A stretch of DNA of 64,000 nucleotides from Phascolarctobacterium sp. (lineage in GTDB: Bacteria; Bacillota; Negativicutes; Acidaminococcales; Acidaminococcaceae). This document shows, piece after piece, positions 43,255 to 51,925 of the stretch (the stretch's first letter is position 1; every line of letters begins with the position of its first letter). The DNA is taken from positions 1-64,000 of the forward strand of contig NZ_JAUNOQ010000004.1 of NCBI RefSeq assembly GCF_030531065.1, read 5' to 3'. A model generated the notes under the pieces. The model saw only the letters and a program-made list of their open reading frames with translations, was not told the DNA's origin and searched no databases. A program made the translations under genes and the position numbers.

Positions 43255-44766
43255 ATGAACAACAGAATAGACGCAATCTATGCAAGACAATCGGTGGACA
43301 AAAAGGATAGCATTTCCATTGAGAGCCAGATTGAATTTTGCAAATATGAATTGAAAGGCGGTAACTGCAAGGAATACACAGACAAAGGGTACAGCGGCAA
43401 GAACACAGACCGTCCGAAGTTTCAAGAACTGGTGCGGGATATTAAGCGGGGCTTGATTGCAAAGGTCATTGTTTACAAACTTGACCGTATCAGCCGTTCC
43501 ATTCTGGACTTTGCAAACATGATGGAACTGTTCCAGCAGTACAATGTGGAGTTTGTGTCCTCTACGGAAAAGTTTGATACCTCCACTCCGATGGGGCGGG
43601 CTATGCTGAATATCTGTATCGTGTTCGCCCAGCTTGAACGGGAAACGATACAGAAGCGGGTGACGGACGCTTATTACTCCCGCAGTCAGCGGGGCTTCAA
43701 AATGGGCGGCAAGGCTCCCTATGGCTTCCATACCGAGCCAATTAAAATGGACGGTATCAACACAAAGAAGCTGGTGGTAAACCCGGAGGAAGCGGCAAAT
43801 ATCCGGCTCATGTTCGAGATGTACGCCCAGCCCACAACCTCCTACGGGGACATTACCCGGTACTTTGCCGAACAGGGGATTTTATTCAATGGCAAAGAAC
43901 TGATACGTCCCACGCTGGCGCAGATGTTACGCAATCCTGTCTATGTGCAGGCAGACCTTGATGTGTACGAGTTTTTCAAAAGTCAAGGGACAGTCATTGT
44001 CAATGACGCCACCGATTTTACTGGCATGAACGGATGCTATCTGTATCAAGGGCGAGATGTGAAGCCCAGCAAAAAGAACGACTTGAAAGACCAAATGCTG
44101 GTACTGGCTCCCCATGAGAGCATTGTCCCCTCCGACATCTGGCTGACCTGCCGCAAGAAGCTGATGAACAACATGAAAATCCAGTCTGCCCGAAAAGCCA
44201 CCCACACATGGCTGGCGGGAAAAATCAAGTGCGGAAACTGCGGGTATGCCCTTATGAGCATTAACAATCCTGTGGGAAAGCAATATCTCCGCTGCACAAA
44301 ACGGCTGGATAACAAGAGCTGTGCCGGGTGCGGGAAAATCATCACTTCGGAACTGGAAGCGGTTGTTTATCAGCAGATGGTAAAGAAACTGGCAGGCTAC
44401 AAGACGCTGACAGGCAGAAAGAAAGCGGCAAAGGCAAACCCGAAAATCGCCGCCCTGCAAGTGGAACTTGCTCATGTGGACGGCGAGATTGAAAAGCTGG
44501 TGGACAGTCTGACGGGCGCAAACAATGTCCTTCTCTCCTATGTGAATGTGAAGATAGCAGAACTGGACGGGCGCAAGCAGGAACTTCTGGCGAGGATAGC
44601 GGAGCTGACGGTGGAAGCCATCAGCCCGGAACAGGTCAGCCAGATTTCCGGCTACCTCGACACTTGGGAGAATGTATCCTTTGACGACAAGCGGCGGGTG
44701 GTGGATTTGATGATTACCACCATAGCCGCCACAAGCGACAGCTTGAATATCACATGGAAAATCTGA
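43255..44766 (+). CDS. Large serine recombinase (site-specific integrase/excisionase)
   Basis: 503 aa. N-terminal resolvase domain: YARQSVDKKDSISIESQI with the catalytic Ser at about 13, then VIVYKLDRISRSILDF with the conserved Arg. Recombinase domain near 140-230 (GGKAPYGFHT). Zinc ribbon near 322-360 (KCGNCGYAL, RCTKRLDNKSCAGCGK), followed by a coiled-coil (about 400-450). It integrates and excises the element at the AA/TT core. It lies 57 bp inside the right end, reading outward. AAAGGAG precedes the ATG. Confidence 0.95.
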   Translation: MNNRIDAIYARQSVDKKDSISIESQIEFCKYELKGGNCKEYTDKGYSGKNTDRPKFQELVRDIKRGLIAKVIVYKLDRISRSILDFANMMELFQQYNVEFVSSTEKFDTSTPMGRAMLNICIVFAQLERETIQKRVTDAYYSRSQRGFKMGGKAPYGFHTEPIKMDGINTKKLVVNPEEAANIRLMFEMYAQPTTSYGDITRYFAEQGILFNGKELIRPTLAQMLRNPVYVQADLDVYEFFKSQGTVIVNDATDFTGMNGCYLYQGRDVKPSKKNDLKDQMLVLAPHESIVPSDIWLTCRKKLMNNMKIQSARKATHTWLAGKIKCGNCGYALMSINNPVGKQYLRCTKRLDNKSCAGCGKIITSELEAVVYQQMVKKLAGYKTLTGRKKAAKANPKIAALQVELAHVDGEIEKLVDSLTGANNVLLSYVNVKIAELDGRKQELLARIAELTVEAISPEQVSQISGYLDTWENVSFDDKRRVVDLMITTIAATSDSLNITWKI

Positions 44767-44784
44767 CGGGCGGAACACCTCCCG

Positions 44785-47700
44785 TCAGATACCTACTCTG
44801 TGTAGTCCCTTGTAAACTGTACTTTGAATCTGTTCAAACAACTTTAACTCAGCGAATTGTTCAAAATTCTCTTGTAATGTTTTCGCTTGTGATGCAGGTC
44901 TATTGGCAAAAAATTTATTAGAGCATTTATTCAACAAAATATTATATATATAAACATTCTTAGATTTATTGATTTCCCATTTTTCCTCATAATATTTTAA
45001 TCTACTAACTGCCCTTTCTACATCAACCTTATCACTATTTTTATTAGCTATAATATTTTCATTAATTTCTATCTTGTCTACATTAGCAATGGCTTTCTTT
45101 AAATATACCACAGCATCGTTGGGTAATACTAATTGTGCAGCACAATAGAAGATTAACTGCTTGCCAGTAGTACCAGAAATATGCATAGGAAAACCATTAA
45201 CATAAAACAAAGAGTACTTCTTAATTTTAGGCAGAATAATTTTAGGCTCTATCATTTGGCAATAACAACTATAATACTCCATCAACTCTTCTCTAGAGTT
45301 ATCTGCTAAAATAATAGGAACTGCCTCAATAGTGCGTTGCAGCCTGCCTTTCTTATCTTTAGATTCCACTAATGCAAAATATGACGTAGCCAACGTATTA
45401 TACCCACCATATTTTTCCGTAGGTAAGTTTTGTTTTAATGGCCACTTATTAGCCGCTGCAGGAACAGGATTCTGATCAAAGTATTGTCCCTTGGCTTCAA
45501 TAGGCATCCGCGTAAATAAAATGTTATTTTTATTCATAAAATGCGTTACAGTAGCAATAGTACCTTGCTCCCCAGGAATCCACGCGCACTCTCCATCCCG
45601 CTCAATCGGCCAATTGTAGAACTTATCAGGATTAAGCGTATATTTAAAAGATGGGTTTTTAATATACAATAAAGGATTACGTGTAAACTTCAAATAATAT
45701 GCATTTCCTACCACAATATTTAGATAAGCATCCTTGGCATGGTGTAAATCATTTACATCACGGCATTTAATAAAATTATACCTCTGTCTAAAATCAGATA
45801 CATTACCTGCCTTACTAAATATTACCTTATCCTGACCAAAATATTTTTGTAAAATGCCAGCTACAGCCTTTGTAGACTGCCGAGTTTCCACCAATTGCCT
45901 ATTTATGAAACCTGCAAGCTCCTCATCCGTTAAAGGGCTTACACGAATAAGGCGCTCATACTTCTTTTGATTAATGAGACCTTTCTCATAAAGCTTTCCC
46001 CAAAAGCTATGCATCTTAGAACGAATGTCTTCTTTCAATGGATAATTATCGCTTTTGGCGCCATTAATATCTTTGCGTACCAAAACACGATTATCTATAC
46101 TATCATCCTTTGTCTTGGATTGTGGAAATATATGATCAATATCATATATATTGTTATTATAGAGTTCACTAATCTCAATCCGTTCACCAGTATACATGCA
46201 TTTGCCCAACTGAGTGTAGTATAGATACAATCTATCGCTGCGCAACTCTTCATCAGATTTTATTTCCAAGCTCTGCCTTAAATCAATATCATCTACTCTG
46301 GTTTGTTTATACAATTCTTTTAATCGATTTAAACGGCTTACTGTACGCTTGCTTTCTTGTTTTTCCTTAGCCATCTCAAGAAAGACCCGTTTAGGAGCAT
46401 ACCCAATTATTTTCTGTATTTCTTTAACAATAGATAGAGTTTGCCAGGTACTACGCTTCACAGCCGGAGAAACATATAAACTATCAATATCACTATAAAA
46501 TATATTGCTTGGTTCTCCTGTATACTGCTTATTGAATTCAATAATTCGCTCGTTAAACCCATAAATACAACTACTACTTAACAGTTCCATAAAGTTTTTA
46601 TTGGTATGCCTCATCGCACTTATAATAGTAATAACTTCTCCAGTACTATCGTCAACAAAAGATACTTTATCACTGTTAAGCAATGTAGCTGATAACCTTC
46701 CCCAATCTTTGTATTTCAATTTCTTAATTTCTCTTAATTCGTTCTGAGAAATGTCGGGGTATTCCTTTTGAATTTTTTTAACCAACATTGGCGTTTCATC
46801 ACAGAAAAGCGTTATCCAACGAATAATATTTTCAATCTGCTCACGATGAAGTTCAACATATTTCACGCCAAAAATCCTACAAAAATCTTTGTATGGCTTC
46901 AAATTTGAATGAATGAAATCATCAATACCACCTATATCATTACAACGAATTCCCAGAGTAAGTAAAAAATCTTTTATCTTCTTCTTTGTAATCTTAGCAT
47001 TGCCTTTCGATACTGCTATATAATCATATAGTTTATTGATAAACTCACTAGGCAATCGTTCACCATCAACAGAAAGATTATTCAATTCATTTCGTAGCAT
47101 AAATTCAGTATATAATAAAGAATTCTTAGGCAACACATCTTCGCCAATAAGATAAGTACATTTGGCAGTCATATTGGTAATAAATTTTTCCGCACTCGCT
47201 TCTAAATCTACAACCTTTGTAAAATTCCAAGGGTAAATCTTCTCCTTATCTCTTACAACCCAGCAACGACCTAATTTTTTAGATTTTTCAGTTCCCGCCA
47301 ACGGTCCAACATAGTATGGAACTCTGAACTTAAAAATACTTTTAATTTTATCACTAATACTATATCCTTCATCATCTATTTTATTCAAGAACGGTAAATA
47401 CTTAGAAGCATGCTCTAATATCACCTCTAATTCTGCCATATTAACTTGGTAAGGAATAATACTATTCTCTTTAGTTGTCTGTTTAGGAAAAGCCAGTCCA
47501 TTATTAACTCTAAACAACAGCTTATCCTCAGCACTCTGAGCTTGCTCAATACTGGCTAACTTTTGCATTCGGCTCTTATAAGTTGGTTTAAATTCAAGAG
47601 TTTTTTTAACAATCTTGCAAAATTCTTCGTTTGTTTGCGATTTAGCTCCAGAAATATAATGTGCATATGTTCCCTCGCCATCTTTTCTGAAGATTTGATT

Positions 47701-48732
47701 ATACTGGTCCGTACCTTTCAACATAGCCTTTAAAGTCGCCAAATCTTCAGCATGCTGATTATATATGGCAACCTTACTGCTTGAAATTAAGCCAAATTCT
47801 TTCTCTTGATTAAGATTACCACCTAAAATTTTGGCTAATACACTCCAATCATACACTGATTTAAGTAATAAAACAGCTTCAAACCTTTCTCCTAATGCAG
47901 TTTCTATAATAGAGCTTATTGCGTCAAAATCATCTTCCTTAAAGCTAAAGCTATTTTTTTCACATTCATTTAGCTCATCTCCAAATAGGTCGCTGAGCTT
48001 ACCTTTACCGCCACTTAGAAAAGTAATAATCGCTTTCTGTTTTTTATTATCACTCGGCAATAATCTTTCCATGGCTTTCTTCTTGGCAGTAATGGACAAT
48101 GTATTATCACTCAAAATATCTTTCAAATCATCCTCGCTCTGAGTAGTCCAATCAGCAATTTCTAACTCATCCTGAATATAGGCTTCTAATAAATCAAAAA
48201 CACTTCTAAAATCAGAAATTTTCTTGGCATCCAGCCCAGAAAACAAGAAATGCCCTCTATGCTTAATAATATGCTGAACCGCAAGGTATACCAATCTTAC
48301 GTCAAATGGACCTTCTTGTGTAGCTAACGCATTGCGCAAATGATACATAGTTGGATAATCTTTATGAAAATCAACGTCAGTATATTTACTATCGGCAAAA
48401 AGACTGTATTTTACATTTGTTTCTTTGTCACATAATTGTAATCTGCTTTCCCTAATACGCATAAAAAAGCCTAGATCAATCTTAGAGATTTCAGGAGAAA
48501 AGAGTTCTTGAAGCATATTAACGCGCCATTTAACTCGTTCCAAACGACGGCGTTGTGTCCTGAATGATCTTGTTTGCTCTGCAGTCTTAGCCTCTTCAAA
48601 CAGCCTTATACCCCACATAGCTTTGCCGTTAAATTTTAGCACATTATAATTAGTATCCGTTACTGCCCAGCCAACAGAACTTGTACCCATATCAAGTCCC
48701 AAAAACCATTCTCCAAAATTTGTTTTTCCCAT
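44785..48732 (-). CDS. cas9: Cas9 nuclease, type II-A, C-terminally truncated by the element
   Basis: 1,315 aa as encoded now: residues 1-1303 are Cas9, the last 12 come from the element. RuvC-I FLGLDMGTSSVGWAV (about 10-24), Arg-rich bridge helix RTQRRRLERVKWRVNMLQELF (about 58-78), RuvC-II RVFLEMAKEKQ (Glu near 786), HNH YDIDHIFPQS ... DDSIDNRVLV (His near 864) and RuvC-III HHAKDAYLN (near 997) are intact, so both nuclease sites remain. The lost 62 residues (38132-38320) are the end of the PAM-interacting domain, where S. pyogenes Cas9 has Arg1333/Arg1335. Without them PAM recognition and folding are likely impaired. AAGGAGG 8 bases before the ATG. AT-rich. Confidence 0.95.
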   Translation of the reverse strand: MGKTNFGEWFLGLDMGTSSVGWAVTDTNYNVLKFNGKAMWGIRLFEEAKTAEQTRSFRTQRRRLERVKWRVNMLQELFSPEISKIDLGFFMRIRESRLQLCDKETNVKYSLFADSKYTDVDFHKDYPTMYHLRNALATQEGPFDVRLVYLAVQHIIKHRGHFLFSGLDAKKISDFRSVFDLLEAYIQDELEIADWTTQSEDDLKDILSDNTLSITAKKKAMERLLPSDNKKQKAIITFLSGGKGKLSDLFGDELNECEKNSFSFKEDDFDAISSIIETALGERFEAVLLLKSVYDWSVLAKILGGNLNQEKEFGLISSSKVAIYNQHAEDLATLKAMLKGTDQYNQIFRKDGEGTYAHYISGAKSQTNEEFCKIVKKTLEFKPTYKSRMQKLASIEQAQSAEDKLLFRVNNGLAFPKQTTKENSIIPYQVNMAELEVILEHASKYLPFLNKIDDEGYSISDKIKSIFKFRVPYYVGPLAGTEKSKKLGRCWVVRDKEKIYPWNFTKVVDLEASAEKFITNMTAKCTYLIGEDVLPKNSLLYTEFMLRNELNNLSVDGERLPSEFINKLYDYIAVSKGNAKITKKKIKDFLLTLGIRCNDIGGIDDFIHSNLKPYKDFCRIFGVKYVELHREQIENIIRWITLFCDETPMLVKKIQKEYPDISQNELREIKKLKYKDWGRLSATLLNSDKVSFVDDSTGEVITIISAMRHTNKNFMELLSSSCIYGFNERIIEFNKQYTGEPSNIFYSDIDSLYVSPAVKRSTWQTLSIVKEIQKIIGYAPKRVFLEMAKEKQESKRTVSRLNRLKELYKQTRVDDIDLRQSLEIKSDEELRSDRLYLYYTQLGKCMYTGERIEISELYNNNIYDIDHIFPQSKTKDDSIDNRVLVRKDINGAKSDNYPLKEDIRSKMHSFWGKLYEKGLINQKKYERLIRVSPLTDEELAGFINRQLVETRQSTKAVAGILQKYFGQDKVIFSKAGNVSDFRQRYNFIKCRDVNDLHHAKDAYLNIVVGNAYYLKFTRNPLLYIKNPSFKYTLNPDKFYNWPIERDGECAWIPGEQGTIATVTHFMNKNNILFTRMPIEAKGQYFDQNPVPAAANKWPLKQNLPTEKYGGYNTLATSYFALVESKDKKGRLQRTIEAVPIILADNSREELMEYYSCYCQMIEPKIILPKIKKYSLFYVNGFPMHISGTTGKQLIFYCAAQLVLPNDAVVYLKKAIANVDKIEINENIIANKNSDKVDVERAVSRLKYYEEKWEINKSKNVYIYNILLNKCSNKFFANRPASQAKTLQENFEQFAELKLFEQIQSTVYKGLHRVGI
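44800..44823 (-). repeat. Right terminal inverted repeat of the element (attR, inner arm)
   Basis: Reads (minus strand) AGTACAGTTTACAAGGGACT followed by ACAC, the partner of 38323-38346. On this strand it is translated as the foreign tail of the truncated Cas9. Confidence 0.85.
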
Positions 48733-48733
48733 C

Positions 48734-48762
48734 TTGACAAACCTCCTTATGTGACATAAAAT
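48734..48762 (+). promoter_or_regulatory. tracrRNA promoter
   Basis: TTGACA (48734-48739), exact 17-bp spacer, TAAAAT (48757-48762). The -35 box lies directly next to the cas9 start codon and the spacer contains the complement of the cas9 ribosome-binding site. Confidence 0.8.
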
Positions 48763-48768
48763 AGAGAT

Positions 48769-48888
48769 GGCTTTTGAGTACCATCAGAAGTTACATCACG
48801 AGTTCAAAAATCATGATTTATTCAAATCGTCTTCTTTAGAAGACCCCACAGTGTGTGGACTTTAAAACTTGCTTCGGCAAGTTTTTTT
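48769..48888 (+). ncRNA. tracrRNA
   Basis: Divergent from cas9. The anti-repeat (48772-48809) starts TTTTGAGTACCATCAGAAG and is nearly identical to the array repeat on the plus strand, so it pairs with minus-strand crRNA, leaving the usual bulge between UUUGA and GUGAUGUAA. It is followed by short stem-loops GTCTTC/GAAGAC (about 48828-48843) and CCACA/TGTGG (48845-48858), and a terminator hairpin ACTTGC-TTCG-GCAAGT with seven T (48867-48888). Length about 120 nt. Confidence 0.88.
48867..48888 (+). terminator. tracrRNA terminator
   Basis: ACTTGC / GCAAGT with a TTCG tetraloop, then TTTTTTT. Confidence 0.85.
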
Positions 48889-48976
48889 GTTTTTACGAGC
48901 GCATCATATCACATTCATCCTATAACGCACTTATCAGCAATAAACAATAAATTTTCATCTTAATATATTTTTGCTT

Positions 48977-50047
48977 CTATTCCAGCAGCCAATCAATCAA
49001 GTATAACGATTTAATCCCATCATAGGAATTTATATAACTTCGATCCATAGATAATATTATTTTTTCGTAGTTATCCGAAATCATACGTAAAGGTCTTAGC
49101 TCTCGTTCACGAGTTTCCGGCAACTGCATACTTTCTGTAACCTGTATATAGAGCTTATCATTTGGCTTTTCTGCCACAAAGTCAATTTCCGTTTCGCCAA
49201 CTTTACCGATATAGACATTATATTCCCTGCGTGCAAGCTCCAAGTATACTATGTTTTCAAGAATATGCCCACGGTCTGCATCGCGATAGCCAAGCAGCAT
49301 ATTACGAAAGCCCATATCTATAACATAGTTTTTGCCCAAGGTTTTCAGCAGCTGCTTCCCCTTCACATCATACCTGCCAATAGAAGCTATGATAAATGCG
49401 TTACGTAACATTTCTATATATTTTTCAACGGTTTTGCCTGCAACATTTTTTCCTTTTCCAGCTTTAATATCACCTTCGTTAGATAAAATAGTCCCTATGT
49501 TATTAGGAGAGGTTATACTACCAATATTAGAGCACACGAAAAGCATGATTTTTTGCAGCGTCGATTGGTCTGATTGCGGCTTACGCTGAAGAATATCACG
49601 CAGTACTACAGTGGAATATATTCCTTCTAAAGCCTGATTGCTTCTCGCTTCATTAAAATGATACTCTCGTAATATTGGCATGCCGCCAAACTGTAAATAT
49701 TTTTGGAATTTCTCTTCTATTGTAACAGAAGGCGAAAATTTATAGAAGGTTAAGAACTCTTTAAAGGATAAAGGCAGCATACGTATTTCTACATATCTGC
49801 CGGACAGCAGCGTGGAAAATTCCGTGGAAAGCAAATAAGCGTTAGAGCCGGTGATATAGATATCTACATCAAAGTCAAGCCTGAAGGATTCGACTGCTTT
49901 TTCCCAATGCTCCACAGCCTGTGGTTCATCAAATATCAGGTAAGTCTTTCCTTCTTTAGCAATCCGTTCACTAACATAATCATAGAAAGCCAGATAATCG
50001 GTAAGACTCCTGCTATTATATCCTAAAATCGCGAAACTGCAATAGTT
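48977..50047 (-). pseudogene. AAA ATPase with DUF4143-type C-terminus, 5'-truncated
   Basis: The open frame runs from a stop at 50048-50050 to 48977 and encodes about 356 residues. Walker B (TYLIFDEPQ), the ITGSNAYLLS sensor, LLSGRYVEIRMLPLSFKEF and the DUF4143-like C-terminal nuclease region (GHILENIVYLELARREYNVYIGKVGETEIDFVAEK) are present. The N-terminal P-loop segment (normally a GIRRCGKS-like motif within the first 40-50 residues) is missing. The break falls beside a cluster of palindromes at 50033-50109. Probably inactive. Confidence 0.75.
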
Positions 50048-50109
50048 TCAGACTTTTAGGTTTGAAACTTTACAAATTCTTGAAGTTTCCGACTTATAAG
50101 TCTGAAATT
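50033..50109. repeat. Cluster of imperfect palindromes
   Basis: Three neighbouring inverted repeats built on GTTTCAGACTT-like sequence: GAAACT/AGTTTC (50033-50050), GTTTCAGAC...GTTTGAAAC (50045-50068) and AGTTTCCGACTT/AAGTCTGAAATT (50084-50109). They lie at the breakpoint of the truncated ATPase gene and may be a miniature repeat element. Confidence 0.45.
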
Positions 50110-50238
50110 TTCATAGTTATTAGCTACGCCAAAGCCTCTTCGCAAAATTTTACGCTTGCATCCAGCTGCTACCTGAATCTTAATTATATTGATGCATGCA
50201 GCGAACGCCATCAGAAGTTTTTATTAAATAACACATAC

Positions 50239-50290
50239 AAAAGCTTCGGCTAAACGCAATTCCTGCGCTCAACCGAAGCTTTTATTTTTA
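50239..50290. terminator. Terminator downstream of rlmH
   Basis: AAAAGCTTCGG (50239-50249) pairs with CCGAAGCTTTT (50273-50283); A-run and T-run on both sides make it bidirectional. Confidence 0.75.
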
Positions 50291-50308
50291 TTATTCATAT
50301 CATTTTGC

Positions 50309-50788
50309 TCACCAATGATACTTTTCCCCGCGGCTGATTTTAAAGGCCCGATAAATCTGCTCCAGCAAAAGCAGTCTTATCATTTGATGCGTAAAGGTCA
50401 TTTTGGAAAAGCTCAGCGCCATATCTGCGCGCTGCCGCAAAGCGTCCGTATAGCCAAAGGCTCCGCCAATGACAAAGGTAAGATGGCTGTGCCCCGCCAG
50501 CGCCAGACTATCAAGCTTCGCCGCCAGCTCCGGAGAGGAAAGCTGCTTGCCCACTACGTCCAGCAAAATCACATAGGAATTTTGCGGAACGACGGCCAGC
50601 AGCCGCTGCGTTTCCCGCTCCAGCACCTGCCGCTTTTCCGCAGGCGCCGGGTCGTCTGGCATACGCTCCTCATTTATGGCAATCGTTTCCAGCTTACAAA
50701 ACGGCGTCAGCCTTTTAGTAAATTCCTCGATACCGGCGGTAAGATACTTTTCTTTAATCTTGCCTACGCAGGCAACGGTTATCTTCAA
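50309..50788 (-). CDS. rlmH: 23S rRNA (pseudouridine-1915-N3)-methyltransferase RlmH
   Basis: 159 aa, standard length. SPOUT-family motifs are present: VILLDVVGKQLSSPELA near 73, LTFVIGGAFGYTDAL near 101 with the SAM-binding Gly pair, and the C-terminal LLLEQIYRAFKISRGEKYHW. It methylates helix 69 of 23S rRNA. TTG start overlaps the htrA stop (TTGA), with GGAGGAG upstream inside htrA. Last gene of the operon before the accessory island. Confidence 0.95.
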   Translation of the reverse strand: MKITVACVGKIKEKYLTAGIEEFTKRLTPFCKLETIAINEERMPDDPAPAEKRQVLERETQRLLAVVPQNSYVILLDVVGKQLSSPELAAKLDSLALAGHSHLTFVIGGAFGYTDALRQRADMALSFSKMTFTHQMIRLLLLEQIYRAFKISRGEKYHW

Positions 50789-51882
50789 TTAGCGTACTCC
50801 TCCGGCACTTCCTCCAATACCACGGTCTTGGTCTGAGTATCGCCGTTGCGCATAATCAAAACGTCCACGCTCTGGCCGACCTTGCATTCGGACAGCTTGC
50901 TGCGCAGCTCTACGGCCGTAGATACCTTGCTGCCGTTAAAGTTCAAAATAATATCCCCGGCGCGGATATCGGCCTTAGCCGCAGGGCTGTTCGGCACAAC
51001 CTTAACCAGGAAGATGCCGCCGTGCAGATCGATTTCAAAGCCGTAGCGGGCTGCAATATCCTTATCCATTAAAGAAGCGCCCAGGTACGGTCTGGCAACG
51101 CGGCCGCGGTCTGCCAGCTCCTGCAAAATCGGCTTGGCCGTGTTCACCGGAATGGCAAAGCCAATGCCTTCTACGCCGCTGACGGCAATCTTAGCGCTGT
51201 TGATGCCTACTACCTCGCCGTCGGCGTTCACCAGCGCGCCGCCGCTATTGCCGGGGTTGATAGCCGCATCCGTCTGAATCAGATTAAATTTGCGCTCGCC
51301 AATTTCAATGCTGCGGTTCAAAGCGCTGATAACGCCCGCAGTAACGCTGCCGCGGAACTCCAGCCCCAGCGGATTACCGATAGCGATGGCAGGCTCGCCT
51401 ACCTGCAGGGTATCGCTGTCGCCAAATTCAGCGACGGTCAGGTTATCGGCGTTAATCTTAACTACGGCTAAATCGGTCACAGCGTCGGCGCCCAAAACCT
51501 TGCCCTTAACGGTACGTCCGTCGGACAGGCTGACGATAATTTCCGAAGCGCCCTCCACTACGTGATTATTGGTAGCAATATAACCGGCCTTATCGTAAAT
51601 AACGCCGCTGCCCGTGCCGCGCTCCGTCAGCTTCACCCTATTGAAGAAATCGCGCACATAGGCCTTATTAGTAATGCCTACAACCGCCGGCCCCACCTTT
51701 TTGGCAGCCGTCACAATGGGCGTATTGCGGGCGGCGCTCAGCTGCTGCTCCTGCTTAGTTTCCGGCTTGCTGCCTGCAGCGGCGGAGGTTTTATTATCGC
51801 CGCAGCCAGCCACCAAAACGGCTGCGCCCAACAGACCGCAAACCAAAATATTAGCGGTCTTTTTCCATAAACTCTTTTGCAT
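50785..51882 (-). CDS. HtrA/DegP-like serine protease, lipoprotein-type N-terminus
   Basis: 365 aa. The N-terminus is a signal peptide with a lipobox-like AVLVAGC (Cys near 27). Trypsin-like domain with the triad: His in TNNHVVEGA, Asp in VTDLAVVKI, Ser in NPGNSGGAL. A single PDZ domain closes the protein (PYLGASLMDKDIA, SPAAKADIRAGDIILNFNG). It degrades damaged proteins outside the inner membrane. ATG at 51882 follows GAGGAG; the upstream GTG is less likely. Confidence 0.92.
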   Translation of the reverse strand: MQKSLWKKTANILVCGLLGAAVLVAGCGDNKTSAAAGSKPETKQEQQLSAARNTPIVTAAKKVGPAVVGITNKAYVRDFFNRVKLTERGTGSGVIYDKAGYIATNNHVVEGASEIIVSLSDGRTVKGKVLGADAVTDLAVVKINADNLTVAEFGDSDTLQVGEPAIAIGNPLGLEFRGSVTAGVISALNRSIEIGERKFNLIQTDAAINPGNSGGALVNADGEVVGINSAKIAVSGVEGIGFAIPVNTAKPILQELADRGRVARPYLGASLMDKDIAARYGFEIDLHGGIFLVKVVPNSPAAKADIRAGDIILNFNGSKVSTAVELRSKLSECKVGQSVDVLIMRNGDTQTKTVVLEEVPEEYAN

Positions 51883-51925
51883 ATTACTCACTCCTCAAAT
51901 CATATTCTCGTATATTTCGGCGGAC

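Larger units (their letters stand above)
38321..44823 (+). mobile_element. Integrative mobilizable element inserted in cas9
   Basis: 6.5 kb, bounded by a TT/AA core at 38321-38322 and 44824-44825 with 24-bp imperfect inverted repeats just inside. It encodes a large serine recombinase, MobV relaxase, RepA_N replication protein, Cys-rich VLP protein and a small ORF on the plus strand, and an XRE regulator with two hypothetical proteins on the minus strand. No conjugation pilus genes are present, so it needs a helper for transfer. Its base composition is GC-rich against the AT-rich cas genes. Precise excision would restore cas9 in frame. Confidence 0.92.

Noticed and set aside
44785-44823. The cas9 stop at 44785 as the natural end of a 1,315-aa Cas9
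   Set aside because: The last 12 codons are the element's terminal repeat, and the true Cas9 ending is found at 38132-38320.
48772-48809. A repeat-like sequence that could be read as a lone CRISPR repeat
   Set aside because: It has a promoter before it, stem-loops and a terminator after it, and mismatches at one end; it is the tracrRNA anti-repeat.
50062-50253. 63-aa open frame on the plus strand between the ATPase fragment and rlmH
   Set aside because: No ribosome-binding site or family match, and it runs through palindromes and into the rlmH terminator.
50309-50330. Possible SCC-type insertion site at the 3' end of rlmH
   Set aside because: No ccr recombinase and no matching attachment repeats at the other border of the island were found; only the location is suggestive.
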